Below the pieces are notes generated by a model. It was not told the DNA's origin and made no database searches. It saw nothing but the letters and a program-made list of their open reading frames with translations. A program made the translations under genes and the position numbers. DNA of 64,000 nucleotides. Source: Edaphochlamys debaryana (taxonomy: Eukaryota; Chlorophyta; Chlorophyceae; Chlamydomonadales). The stretch spans positions 1 through 64,000 of the forward strand of contig JAEHOE010000247.1 of the NCBI GenBank assembly GCA_016858145.1, written 5' to 3'. Positions 11,501 through 24,601 of this stretch are shown piece by piece (position 1 is the stretch's first letter; each line of letters starts with the position of its first letter).

Positions 11501-14500
11501 TTGGGAGCCCAAGTCGCGATGGGTGCCGAGGGGCCTTGTCCAGCCCAGTCCCTCACCGCCGTGCCCCCCACCGGCTTGGGAGCCCAAGTCGCGATGGGTG
11601 CCGAGGGGCCTCGTCCAGCCCAGTCCCTCACCGCCGTGCCCCCCGGGCGGCTTGGGAGCCCAAGTCGCGATGGGTGCCGAGGGGCCTCGTCCAGCCCAGT
11701 CCCTCACCGCCGTGCCCCCGGGCGGCTTGGGAGCCCAAGTCGCGATGGGTGCCGAGGGGGCCTCGTCCAGCCCAGTCCCTCACCGCCGGGGCCCCCGGGC
11801 GGCTTGGGAGCCCAAGTCGCGATGGGTGCCGAGGGGCCTCGTCCAGCCCAGTCCCTCACCGCGGTGCCCCCGGGCGGCTTGGGAGCCCAAGTCGCGATGG
11901 GTGCCGAGGGGCCTTGTCCAGCCCAGTCCCTCACCACGGTGCCCCCCGGGCGGCTTGGGAGCCCAAGTCGCGATGGGTGCCGAGGGGCCTTGTCCAGCCC
12001 AGTCCCTCACCGCCGTGCCCCCCGGCGGCTTGGGAGCCCAAGTCGCGATGGGTGCCGAGGGGCCTTGTCCAGCCCAGTCCCTCACCGCCGTGCCCCCCGG
12101 CGGCTTGGGAGCCCAAGTCGCGATGGGTGCCGAGGGGCCTCGTCCAGCCCAGTCCCTCACCGCGGTGGCCCCCGGGCGGCTTGGGAGCCCAAGTCGCGAT
12201 GGGTGCCGAGGGGCCTCGTCCAGCCCAGTCCCTCACCGCGGTGCCCCCCGGGCGGCTTGGGAGCCCAAGTCGCGATGGGTGCCGAGGGGCCTCGTCCAGC
12301 CCAGTCCCTCACCGCGGTGCCCCCGGGCGGCTTGGGAGCCCAAGTCGCGATGGGTGCCGAGGGGCCTTGTCCAGCCCAGTCCCTCACCGCGGTGCCCCCC
12401 GGGCGGCTTGGGAGCCCAAGTCGCGATGGGTGCCGAGGGGCCTCGTCCAGCCCCGTCCCTCACCGCCGTGCCCCCCGGGCGGCTTGGGAGCCCAAGTCGC
12501 GATGGGTGCCGAGGGGCCTCGTCCAGCCCAGTCCCTCACCGCCGTGCCCCCGGGCGGCTTGGGAGCCCAAGTCGCGATGGGTGCCGAGGGGCCTCGTCCA
12601 GCCCAGTCCCTCACCGCCGTGCCCCCCGGGCGGCTTGGGAGCCCAAGTCGCGATGGGTGCCGAGGGGCCTCGTCCAGCCCAGTCCCTCACCGCCGTGCCC
12701 CCGGGCGGCTTGGGAGCCCAAGTCGCGATGGGTGCCGAGGGGCCTCGTCCAGCCCAGTCCCTCACCGCCGTGCCCCCGGGCGGCTTGGGAGCCCAAGTCG
12801 CGATGGGTGCCGAGGGGCCTCGTCCAGCCCAGTCCCTCACCGCCGTGCCCCCGGGCGGCTTGGGAGCCCAAGTCGCGATGGGTGCCGAGGGGCCTCGTCC
12901 AGCCCAGTCCCTCACCGCCGTGCCCCCGGGCGGCTTGGGAGCCCAAGTCGCGATGGGTGCCGAGGGGCCTCGTCCAGCCCAGTCCCTCACCGCCGTGCCC
13001 CCCGGGCGGCTTGGGAGCCCAAGTCGCGATGGGTGCCGAGGGGCCTCGTCCAGCCCAGTCCCTCACCGCCGTGCCCCCCGGGCGGCTTGGGAGCCCAAGT
13101 CGCGATGGGTGCCGAGGGGCCTCGTCCAGCCCAGTCCCTCACCGCCGTGCCCCCCGGGCGGCTTGGGAGCCCAAGTCGCGATGGGTGCCGAGGGGCCTCG
13201 TCCAGCCCAGTCCCTCACCGCCGTGCCCCCCGGGCGGCTTGGGAGCCCAAGTCGCGATGGGTGCCGAGGGGCCTCGTCCAGCCCAGTCCCTCACCGCCGT
13301 GCCCCCCGGGCGGCTTGGGAGCCCAAGTCGCGATGGGTGCCGAGGGGCCTCGTCCAGCCCAGTCCCTCACCGCCGTGCCCCCGGGCGGCTTGGGAGCCCA
13401 AGTCGCGATGGGTGCCGAGGGGCCTCGTCCAGCCCAGTCCCTCACCGCCGTGCCCCCCGGGCGGCTTGGGAGCCCAAGTCGCGATGGGTGCCGAGGGGCC
13501 TCGTCCAGCCCAGTCCCTCACCGCCGTGCCCCCGGGCGGCTTGGGAGCCCAAGTCGCGATGGGTGCCGAGGGGCCTCGTCCAGCCCAGTCCCTCACCGCC
13601 GTGCCCCCGGGCGGCTTGGGAGCCCAAGTCGCGATGGGTGCCGAGGGGCCTCGTCCAGCCCAGTCCCTCACCGCCGTGCCCCCCGGGCGGCTTGGGAGCC
13701 CAAGTCGCGATGGGTGCCGAGGGGCCTCGTCCAGCCCAGTCCCTCACCGCCGTGCCCCCCGGGCGGCTTGGGAGCCCAAGTCGCGATGGGTGCCGAGGGG
13801 CCTCGTCCAGCCCAGTCCCTCACCGCCGTGCCCCCGGGCGGCTTGGGAGCCCAAGTCGCGATGGGTGCCGAGGGGCCTCGTCCAGCCCAGTCCCTCACCG
13901 CCGTGCCCCCGGGCGGCTTGGGAGCCCAAGTCGCGATGGGTGCCGAGGGGCCTCGTCCAGCCCAGTCCCCTCACCGCCGTGCCCCCCGGGCGGCTTGGGA
14001 GCCCAAGTCGCGATGGGTGCCGAGGGGCCTCGTCCAGCCCAGTCCCTCACCGCCGTGCCCCCCGGGCGGCTTGGGAGCCCAAGTCGCGATGGGTGCCGAG
14101 GGGCCTCGTCCAGCCCAGTCCCTCACCGCCGTGCCCCCGGGCGGCTTGGGAGCCCAAGTCGCGATGGGTGCCGAGGGGCCTCGTCCAGCCCAGTCCCTCA
14201 CCGCCGTGCCCCCGGGCGGCTTGGGAGCCCAAGTCGCGATGGGTGCCGAGGGGCCTCGTCCAGCCCAGTCCCTCACCGCCGTGCCCCCGGGCGGCTTGGG
14301 AGCCCAAGTCGCGATGGGTGCCGAGGGGCCTCGTCCAGCCCAGTCCCTCACCGCCGTGCCCCCGGGCGGCTTGGGAGCCCAAGTCGCGATGGGTGCCGAG
14401 GGGCCCTCGTCCAGCCCAGTCCCTCACCGCCGTGCCCCCCGGGCGGCTTGGGAGCCCAAGTCGCGATGGGTGCCGAGGGGCCTCGTCCAGCCCAGTCCCT

Positions 14501-17500
14501 CACCGCCGTGCCCCCGGGCGGCTTGGGAGCCCAAGTCGCGATGGGTGCCGAGGGGCCTCGTCCAGCCCAGTCCCTCACCGCCGTGCCCCCGGGCGGCTTG
14601 GGAGCCCAAGTCGCGATGGGTGCCGAGGGGCCTCGTCCAGCCCAGTCCCTCACCGCCGTGCCCCCGGGCGGCTTGGGAGCCCAAGTCGCGATGGGTGCCG
14701 AGGGGCCTCGTCCAGCCCAGTCCCTCACCGCCGTGCCCCCCCGGGCGGCTTGGGAGCCCAAGTCGCGATGGGTGCCGAGGGGCCTCGTCCAGCCCAGTCC
14801 CTCACCGCCGTGCCCCCGGGCGGCTTGGGAGCCCAAGTCGCGATGGGTGCCGAGGGGCCTCGTCCAGCCCAGTCCCTCACCGCCGTGCCCCCCGGGCGGC
14901 TTGGGAGCCCAAGTCGCGATGGGTGCCGAGGGGCCTCGTCCAGCCCAGTCCCTCACCGCCGTGCCCCCGGGCGGCTTGGGAGCCCAAGTCGCGATGGGTG
15001 CCGAGGGGCCTCGTCCAGCCCAGTCCCTCACCGCCGTGCCCCCGGGCGGCTTGGGAGCCCAAGTCGCGATGGGTGCCGAGGGGCCTCGTCCAGCCCAGTC
15101 CCTCACCGCCGTGCCCCCGGGCGGCTTGGGAGCCCAAGTCGCGATGGGTGCCGAGGGGCCTCGTCCAGCCCAGTCCCTCACCGCCGTGCCCCCGGGCGGC
15201 TTGGGAGCCCAAGTCGCGATGGGTGCCGAGGGGCCTCGTCCAGCCCAGTCCCTCACCGCCGTGCCCCCCGGGCGGCTTGGGAGCCCAAGTCGCGATGGGT
15301 GCCGAGGGGCCTCGTCCAGCCCAGTCCCTCACCGCCGTGCCCCCGGGCGGCTTGGGAGCCCAAGTCGCGATGGGTGCCGAGGGGCCTCGTCCAGCCCAGT
15401 CCCTCACCGCCGTGCCCCCGGGCGGCTTGGGAGCCCAAGTCGCGATGGGTGCCGAGGGGCCTCGTCCAGCCCAGTCCCTCACCGCCGTGCCCCCGGGCGG
15501 CTTGGGAGCCCAAGTCGCGATGGGTGCCGAGGGGCCTCGTCCAGCCCAGTCCCTCACCGCCGTGCCCCCGGGCGGCTTGGGAGCCCAAGTCGCGATGGGT
15601 GCCGAGGGGCCTCGTCCAGCCCAGTCCCTCACCGCCGTGCCCCCCGGGCGGCTTGGGAGCCCAAGTCGCGATGGGTGCCGAGGGGCCTCGTCCAGCCCAG
15701 TCCCTCACCGCCGTGCCCCCGGGCGGCTTGGGAGCCCAAGTCGCGATGGGTGCCGAGGGGCCTCGTCCAGCCCAGTCCCTCACCGCCGTGCCCCCCGGGC
15801 GGCTTGGGAGCCCAAGTCGCGATGGGTGCCGAGGGGCCTCGTCCAGCCCAGTCCCTCACCGCCGTGCCCCCGGGCGGCTTGGGAGCCCAAGTCGCGATGG
15901 GTGCCGAGGGGCCTCGTCCAGCCCAGTCCCTCACCGCCGTGCCCCCGGGCGGCTTGGGAGCCCAAGTCGCGATGGGTGCCGAGGGGCCTCGTCCAGCCCA
16001 GTCCCTCACCGCCGTGCCCCCCGGGCGGCTTGGGAGCCCAAGTCGCGATGGGTGCCGAGGGGCCTCGTCCAGCCCAGTCCCTCACCGCCGTGCCCCCGGG
16101 CGGCTTGGGAGCCCAAGTCGCGATGGGTGCCGAGGGGCCTCGTCCAGCCCAGTCCCTCACCGCCGTGCCCCCCGGGCGGCTTGGGAGCCCAAGTCGCGAT
16201 GGGTGCCGAGGGGCCTCGTCCAGCCCAGTCCCTCACCGCCGTGCCCCCGGGCGGCTTGGGAGCCCAAGTCGCGATGGGTGCCGAGGGGCCTCGTCCAGCC
16301 CAGTCCCTCACCGCCGTGCCCCCGGGCGGCTTGGGAGCCCAAGTCGCGATGGGTGCCGAGGGGCCTCGTCCAGCCCAGTCCCTCACCGCCGTGCCCCCCG
16401 GGCGGCTTGGGAGCCCAAGTCGCGATGGGTGCCGAGGGGCCTCGTCCAGCCCAGTCCCTCACCGCCGTGCCCCCCGGGCGGCTTGGGAGCCCAAGTCGCG
16501 ATGGGTGCCGAGGGGCCTCGTCCAGCCCAGTCCCTCACCGCCGTGCCCCCGGGCGGCTTGGGAGCCCAAGTCGCGATGGGTGCCGAGGGGCCTCGTCCAG
16601 CCCAGTCCCTCACCGCCGTGCCCCCCGGGCGGCTTGGGAGCCCAAGTCGCGATGGGTGCCGAGGGGCCTCGTCCAGCCCAGTCCCTCACCGCCGTGCCCC
16701 CGGGCGGCTTGGGAGCCCAAGTCGCGATGGGTGCCGAGGGGCCTCGTCCAGCCCAGTCCCTCACCGCCGTGCCCCCGGGCGGCTTGGGAGCCCAAGTCGC
16801 GATGGGTGCCGAGGGGCCTCGTCCAGCCCAGTCCCTCACCGCCGTGCCCCCGGGCGGCTTGGGAGCCCAAGTCGCGATGGGTGCCGAGGGGCCTCGTCCA
16901 GCCCAGTCCCTCACCGCCGTGCCCCCGGGCGGCTTGGGAGCCCAAGTCGCGATGGGTGCCGAGGGGCCTCGTCCAGCCCAGTCCCTCACCGCCGTGCCCC
17001 CCGGGCGGCTTGGGAGCCCAAGTCGCGATGGGTGCCGAGGGGCCTCGTCCAGCCCAGTCCCTCACCGCCGTGCCCCCGGGCGGCTTGGGAGCCCAAGTCG
17101 CGATGGGTGCCGAGGGGCCTCGTCCAGCCCAGTCCCTCACCGCCGTGCCCCCCGGGCGGCTTGGGAGCCCAAGTCGCGATGGGTGCCGAGGGGCCTCGTC
17201 CAGCCCAGTCCCTCACCGCCGTGCCCCCGGGCGGCTTGGGAGCCCAAGTCGCGATGGGTGCCGAGGGGCCTCGTCCAGCCCAGTCCCTCACCGCCGTGCC
17301 CCCGGGCGGCTTGGGAGCCCAAGTCGCGATGGGTGCCGAGGGGCCTCGTCCAGCCCAGTCCCTCACCGCCGTGCCCCCCGGGCGGCTTGGGAGCCCAAGT
17401 CGCGATGGGTGCCGAGGGGCCTCGTCCAGCCCAGTCCCTCACCGCCGTGCCCCCCGGGCGGCTTGGGAGCCCAAGTCGCGATGGGTGCCGAGGGGCCTCG

Positions 17501-19399
17501 TCCAGCCCAGTCCCTCACCGCCGTGCCCCCCGGGCGGCTTGGGAGCCCAAGTCGCGATGGGTGCCGAGGGGCCTCGTCCAGCCCAGTCCCTCACCGCCGT
17601 GCCCCCGGGCGGCTTGGGAGCCCAAGTCGCGATGGGTGCCGAGGGGCCTCGTCCAGCCCAGTCCCTCACCGCCGTGCCCCCGGGCGGCTTGGGAGCCCAA
17701 GTCGCGATGGGTGCCGAGGGGCCTCGTCCAGCCCAGTCCCTCACCGCCGTGCCCCCCGGGCGGCTTGGGAGCCCAAGTCGCGATGGGTGCCGAGGGGCCT
17801 CGTCCAGCCCAGTCCCTCACCGCCGTGCCCCCCGGGCGGCTTGGGAGCCCAAGTCGCGATGGGTGCCGAGGGGCCTCGTCCAGCCCAGTCCCTCACCGCC
17901 GTGCCCCCCGGGCGGCTTGGGAGCCCAAGTCGCGATGGGTGCCGAGGGGCCTCGTCCAGCCCAGTCCCTCACCGCCGTGCCCCCGGGCGGCTTGGGAGCC
18001 CAAGTCGCGATGGGTGCCGAGGGGCCTCGTCCAGCCCAGTCCCTCACCGCCGTGCCCCCGGGCGGCTTGGGAGCCCAAGTCGCGATGGGTGCCGAGGGGC
18101 CTCGTCCAGCCCAGTCCCTCACCGCCGTGCCCCCGGGCGGCTTGGGAGCCCAAGTCGCGATGGGTGCCGAGGGGCCTCGTCCAGCCCAGTCCCTCACCGC
18201 CGTGCCCCCGGGCGGCTTGGGAGCCCAAGTCGCGATGGGTGCCGAGGGGCCTCGTCCAGCCCAGTCCCTCACCGCCGTGCCCCCCGGGCGGCTTGGGAGC
18301 CCAAGTCGCGATGGGTGCCGAGGGGCCTCGTCCAGCCCAGTCCCTCACCGCCGTGCCCCCCGGGCGGCTTGGGAGCCCAAGTCGCGATGGGTGCCGAGGG
18401 GCCTCGTCCAGCCCAGTCCCTCACCGCCGTGCCCCCGGGCGGCTTGGGAGCCCAAGTCGCGATGGGTGCCGAGGGGCCTCGTCCAGCCCAGTCCCTCACC
18501 GCCGTGCCCCCGGGCGGCTTGGGAGCCCAAGTCGCGATGGGTGCCGAGGGGCCTCGTCCAGCCCAGTCCCTCACCGCCGTGCCCCCCGGGCGGCTTGGGA
18601 GCCCAAGTCGCGATGGGTGCCGAGGGGCCTCGTCCAGCCCAGTCCCTCACCGCCGTGCCCCCGGGCGGCTTGGGAGCCCAAGTCGCGATGGGTGCCGAGG
18701 GGCCTCGTCCAGCCCAGTCCCTCACCGCCGTGCCCCCGGGCGGCTTGGGAGCCCAAGTCGCGATGGGTGCCGAGGGCCTCGTCCAGCCCAGTCCCTCACC
18801 GCCGTGCCCCCCGGGCGGCTTGGGAGCCCAAGTCGCGATGGGTGCCGAGGGGCCTCGTCCAGCCCAGTCCCTCACCGCCGTGCCCCCGGGCGGCTTGGGA
18901 GCCCAAGTCGCGATGGGTGCCGAGGGGCCTCGTCCAGCCCAGTCCCTCACCGCCGTGCCCCCCGGGCGGCTTGGGAGCCCAAGTCGCGATGGGTGCCGAG
19001 GGGCCTCGTCCAGCCCAGTCCCTCACCGCCGTGCCCCCGGGCGGCTTGGGAGCCCAAGTCGCGATGGGTGCCGAGGGGCCTCGTCCAGCCCAGTCCCTCA
19101 CCGCCGTGCCCCCGGGCGGCTTGGGAGCCCAAGTCGCGATGGGTGCCGAGGGGCCTCGTCCAGCCCAGTCCCTCACCGCCGTGCCCCCCGGGCGGCTTGG
19201 GAGCCCAAGTCGCGATGGGTGCCGAGGGGCCTCGTCCAGCCCAGTCCCTCACCGCCGTGCCCCCGGGCGGCTTGGGAGCCCAAGTCGCGATGGGTGCCGA
19301 GGGGCCTCGTCCAGCCCAGTCCCTCACCGCCGTGCCCCCGGGCGGCTTGGGAGCCCAAGTCGCGATGGGTGCCGAGGGGCCTCGTCCAGCCCAGTCCCT

Positions 19400-21664
19400 C
19401 ACCGCCGTGCCCCCCGGGCGGCTTGGGAGCCCAAGTCGCGATGGGTGCCGAGGGGCCTCGTCCAGCCCAGTCCCTCACCGCCGTGCCCCCGGGCGGCTTG
19501 GGAGCCCAAGTCGCGATGGGTGCCGAGGGGCCTCGTCCAGCCCAGTCCCTCACCGCCGTGCCCCCCGGGCGGCTTGGGAGCCCAAGTCGCGATGGGTGCC
19601 GAGGGGCCTCGTCCAGCCCAGTCCCTCACCGCCGTGCCCCCGGGCGGCTTGGGAGCCCAAGTCGCGATGGGTGCCGAGGGGCCTCGTCCAGCCCAGTCCC
19701 TCACCGCCGTGCCCCCGGGCGGCTTGGGAGCCCAAGTCGCGATGGGTGCCGAGGGGCCTCGTCCAGCCCAGTCCCTCACCGCCGTGCCCCCCGGGCGGCT
19801 TGGGAGCCCAAGTCGCGATGGGTGCCGAGGGGCCTCGTCCAGCCCAGTCCCTCACCGCCGTGCCCCCGGGCGGCTTGGGAGCCCAAGTCGCGATGGGTGC
19901 CGAGGGGCCTCGTCCAGCCCAGTCCCTCACCGCCGTGCCCCCCGGGCGGCTTGGGAGCCCAAGTCGCGATGGGTGCCGAGGGGCCTCGTCCAGCCCAGTC
20001 CCTCACCGCCGTGCCCCCGGGCGGCTTGGGAGCCCAAGTCGCGATGGGTGCCGAGGGGCCTCGTCCAGCCCAGTCCCTCACCGCCGTGCCCCCGGGCGGC
20101 TTGGGAGCCCAAGTCGCGATGGGTGCCGAGGGGCCTCGTCCAGCCCAGTCCCTCACCGCCGTGCCCCCCGGGCGGCTTGGGAGCCCAAGTCGCGATGGGT
20201 GCCGAGGGGCCTCGTCCAGCCCAGTCCCTCACCGCCGTGCCCCCGGGCGGCTTGGGAGCCCAAGTCGCGATGGGTGCCGAGGGGCCTCGTCCAGCCCAGT
20301 CCCTCACCGCCGTGCCCCCGGGCGGCTTGGGAGCCCAAGTCGCGATGGGTGCCGAGGGGCCTCGTCCAGCCCAGTCCCTCACCGCCGTGCCCCCGGGCGG
20401 CTTGGGAGCCCAAGTCGCGATGGGTGCCGAGGGGCCTCGTCCAGCCCAGTCCCTCACCGCCGTGCCCCCGGGCGGCTTGGGAGCCCAAGTCGCGATGGGT
20501 GCCGAGGGGCCTCGTCCAGCCCAGTCCCTCACCGCCGTGCCCCCGGGCGGCTTGGGAGCCCAAGTCGCGATGGGTGCCGAGGGGCCTCGTCCAGCCCAGT
20601 CCCTCACCGCCGTGCCCCCGGGCGGCTTGGGAGCCCAAGTCGCGATGGGTGCCGAGGGGCCTCGTCCAGCCCAGTCCCTCACCGCCGTGCCCCCCGGGCG
20701 GCTTGGGAGCCCAAGTCGCGATGGGTGCCGAGGGGCCTCGTCCAGCCCAGTCCCTCACCGCCGTGCCCCCGGGCGGCTTGGGAGCCCAAGTCGCGATGGG
20801 TGCCGAGGGGCCTCGTCCAGCCCAGTCCCTCACCGCCGTGCCCCCGGGCGGCTTGGGAGCCCAAGTCGCGATGGGTGCCGAGGGGCCTCGTCCAGCCCAG
20901 TCCCTCACCGCCGTGCCCCCGGGCGGCTTGGGAGCCCAAGTCGCGATGGGTGCCGAGGGGCCTCGTCCAGCCCAGTCCCTCACCGCCGTGCCCCCGGGCG
21001 GCTTGGGAGCCCAAGTCGCGATGGGTGCCGAGGGGCCTCGTCCAGCCCAGTCCCTCACCGCCGTGCCCCCGGGCGGCTTGGGAGCCCAAGTCGCGATGGG
21101 TGCCGAGGGGCCTCGTCCAGCCCAGTCCCTCACCGCCGTGCCCCCGGGCGGCTTGGGAGCCCAAGTCGCGATGGGTGCCGAGGGGCCTCGTCCAGCCCAG
21201 TCCCTCACCGCCGTGCCCCCGGGCGGCTTGGGAGCCCAAGTCGCGATGGGTGCCGAGGGGCCTCGTCCAGCCCAGTCCCTCACCGCCGTGCCCCCGGGCG
21301 GCTTGGGAGCCCAAGTCGCGATGGGTGCCGAGGGGCCTCGTCCAGCCCAGTCCCTCACCGCCGTGCCCCCGGGCGGCTTGGGAGCCCAAGTCGCGATGGG
21401 TGCCGAGGGGCCTCGTCCAGCCCAGTCCCTCACCGCCGTGCCCCCGGGCGGCTTGGGAGCCCAAGTCGCGATGGGTGCCGAGGGGCCTCGTCCAGCCCAG
21501 TCCCTCACCGCCGTGCCCCCCGGGCGGCTTGGGAGCCCAAGTCGCGATGGGTGCCGAGGGGCCTCGTCCAGCCCAGTCCCTCACCGCCGTGCCCCCGGGC
21601 GGCTTGGGAGCCCAAGTCGCGATGGGTGCCGAGGGGCCTCGTCCAGCCCAGTCCCTCACCGCCG
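19400..21664 (+). repeat. Internal segmental duplication within satellite A, copy 1
   Basis: The order of 75-bp and 76-bp monomers acts as a barcode. The order from about 19.4 kb to 21.66 kb is repeated at 22.49-24.60 kb at a constant 3,087-bp offset (for example six-C monomers at 20161 and 20687 match those at 23248 and 23774). The last run has eleven monomers here (20687 to 21513) and nine in copy 2. This is evidence of block duplication followed by loss or gain of two monomers. Confidence 0.75.
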
Positions 21665-22486
21665 TGCCCCCCGGGCGGCTTGGGAGCCCAAGTCGCGATG
21701 GGTGCCGAGGGGCCTCGTCCAGCCCAGTCCCTCACCGCCGTGCCCCCGGGCGGCTTGGGAGCCCAAGTCGCGATGGGTGCCGAGGGGCCTCGTCCAGCCC
21801 AGTCCCTCACCGCCGTGCCCCCCGGGCGGCTTGGGAGCCCAAGTCGCGATGGGTGCCGAGGGGCCTCGTCCAGCCCAGTCCCTCACCGCCGTGCCCCCGG
21901 GCGGCTTGGGAGCCCAAGTCGCGATGGGTGCCGAGGGGCCTCGTCCAGCCCAGTCCCTCACCGCCGTGCCCCCGGGCGGCTTGGGAGCCCAAGTCGCGAT
22001 GGGTGCCGAGGGGCCTCGTCCAGCCCAGTCCCTCACCGCCGTGCCCCCGGGCGGCTTGGGAGCCCAAGTCGCGATGGGTGCCGAGGGGCCTCGTCCAGCC
22101 CAGTCCCTCACCGCCGTGCCCCCGGGCGGCTTGGGAGCCCAAGTCGCGATGGGTGCCGAGGGGCCTCGTCCAGCCCAGTCCCTCACCGCCGTGCCCCCCG
22201 GGCGGCTTGGGAGCCCAAGTCGCGATGGGTGCCGAGGGGCCTCGTCCAGCCCAGTCCCTCACCGCCGTGCCCCCCGGGCGGCTTGGGAGCCCAAGTCGCG
22301 ATGGGTGCCGAGGGGCCTCGTCCAGCCCAGTCCCTCACCGCCGTGCCCCCGGGCGGCTTGGGAGCCCAAGTCGCGATGGGTGCCGAGGGGCCTCGTCCAG
22401 CCCAGTCCCTCACCGCCGTGCCCCCCGGGCGGCTTGGGAGCCCAAGTCGCGATGGGTGCCGAGGGGCCTCGTCCAGCCCAGTCCCT

Positions 22487-24601
22487 CACCGCCGTGCCCC
22501 CCGGGCGGCTTGGGAGCCCAAGTCGCGATGGGTGCCGAGGGGCCTCGTCCAGCCCAGTCCCTCACCGCCGTGCCCCCGGGCGGCTTGGGAGCCCAAGTCG
22601 CGATGGGTGCCGAGGGGCCTCGTCCAGCCCAGTCCCTCACCGCCGTGCCCCCCGGGCGGCTTGGGAGCCCAAGTCGCGATGGGTGCCGAGGGGCCTCGTC
22701 CAGCCCAGTCCCTCACCGCCGTGCCCCCGGGCGGCTTGGGAGCCCAAGTCGCGATGGGTGCCGAGGGGCCTCGTCCAGCCCAGTCCCTCACCGCCGTGCC
22801 CCCGGGCGGCTTGGGAGCCCAAGTCGCGATGGGTGCCGAGGGGCCTCGTCCAGCCCAGTCCCTCACCGCCGTGCCCCCCGGGCGGCTTGGGAGCCCAAGT
22901 CGCGATGGGTGCCGAGGGGCCTCGTCCAGCCCAGTCCCTCACCGCCGTGCCCCCGGGCGGCTTGGGAGCCCAAGTCGCGATGGGTGCCGAGGGGCCTCGT
23001 CCAGCCCAGTCCCTCACCGCCGTGCCCCCCGGGCGGCTTGGGAGCCCAAGTCGCGATGGGTGCCGAGGGGCCTCGTCCAGCCCAGTCCCTCACCGCCGTG
23101 CCCCCGGGCGGCTTGGGAGCCCAAGTCGCGATGGGTGCCGAGGGGCCTCGTCCAGCCCAGTCCCTCACCGCCGTGCCCCCGGGCGGCTTGGGAGCCCAAG
23201 TCGCGATGGGTGCCGAGGGGCCTCGTCCAGCCCAGTCCCTCACCGCCGTGCCCCCCGGGCGGCTTGGGAGCCCAAGTCGCGATGGGTGCCGAGGGGCCTC
23301 GTCCAGCCCAGTCCCTCACCGCCGTGCCCCCGGGCGGCTTGGGAGCCCAAGTCGCGATGGGTGCCGAGGGGCCTCGTCCAGCCCAGTCCCTCACCGCCGT
23401 GCCCCCGGGCGGCTTGGGAGCCCAAGTCGCGATGGGTGCCGAGGGGCCTCGTCCAGCCCAGTCCCTCACCGCCGTGCCCCCGGGCGGCTTGGGAGCCCAA
23501 GTCGCGATGGGTGCCGAGGGGCCTCGTCCAGCCCAGTCCCTCACCGCCGTGCCCCCGGGCGGCTTGGGAGCCCAAGTCGCGATGGGTGCCGAGGGGCCTC
23601 GTCCAGCCCAGTCCCTCACCGCCGTGCCCCCGGGCGGCTTGGGAGCCCAAGTCGCGATGGGTGCCGAGGGGCCTCGTCCAGCCCAGTCCCTCACCGCCGT
23701 GCCCCCGGGCGGCTTGGGAGCCCAAGTCGCGATGGGTGCCGAGGGGCCTCGTCCAGCCCAGTCCCTCACCGCCGTGCCCCCCGGGCGGCTTGGGAGCCCA
23801 AGTCGCGATGGGTGCCGAGGGGCCTCGTCCAGCCCAGTCCCTCACCGCCGTGCCCCCGGGCGGCTTGGGAGCCCAAGTCGCGATGGGTGCCGAGGGGCCT
23901 CGTCCAGCCCAGTCCCTCACCGCCGTGCCCCCGGGCGGCTTGGGAGCCCAAGTCGCGATGGGTGCCGAGGGGCCTCGTCCAGCCCAGTCCCTCACCGCCG
24001 TGCCCCCGGGCGGCTTGGGAGCCCAAGTCGCGATGGGTGCCGAGGGGCCTCGTCCAGCCCAGTCCCTCACCGCCGTGCCCCCGGGCGGCTTGGGAGCCCA
24101 AGTCGCGATGGGTGCCGAGGGGCCTCGTCCAGCCCAGTCCCTCACCGCCGTGCCCCCGGGCGGCTTGGGAGCCCAAGTCGCGATGGGTGCCGAGGGGCCT
24201 CGTCCAGCCCAGTCCCTCACCGCCGTGCCCCCGGGCGGCTTGGGAGCCCAAGTCGCGATGGGTGCCGAGGGGCCTCGTCCAGCCCAGTCCCTCACCGCCG
24301 TGCCCCCGGGCGGCTTGGGAGCCCAAGTCGCGATGGGTGCCGAGGGGCCTCGTCCAGCCCAGTCCCTCACCGCCGTGCCCCCGGGCGGCTTGGGAGCCCA
24401 AGTCGCGATGGGTGCCGAGGGGCCTCGTCCAGCCCAGTCCCTCACCGCCGTGCCCCCCGGGCGGCTTGGGAGCCCAAGTCGCGATGGGTGCCGAGGGGCC
24501 TCGTCCAGCCCAGTCCCTCACCGCCGTGCCCCCGGGCGGCTTGGGAGCCCAAGTCGCGATGGGTGCCGAGGGGCCTCGTCCAGCCCAGTCCCTCACCGCC
24601 G
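22487..24601 (+). repeat. Internal segmental duplication within satellite A, copy 2
   Basis: Partner of the block at 19400-21664, offset 3,087 bp. The spacing between the six-C monomers at 23774 and 24450 is 676 bp (nine monomers) against 826 bp (eleven) in copy 1. Both copies then continue with one 151-bp step before their barcodes diverge. Confidence 0.75.
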
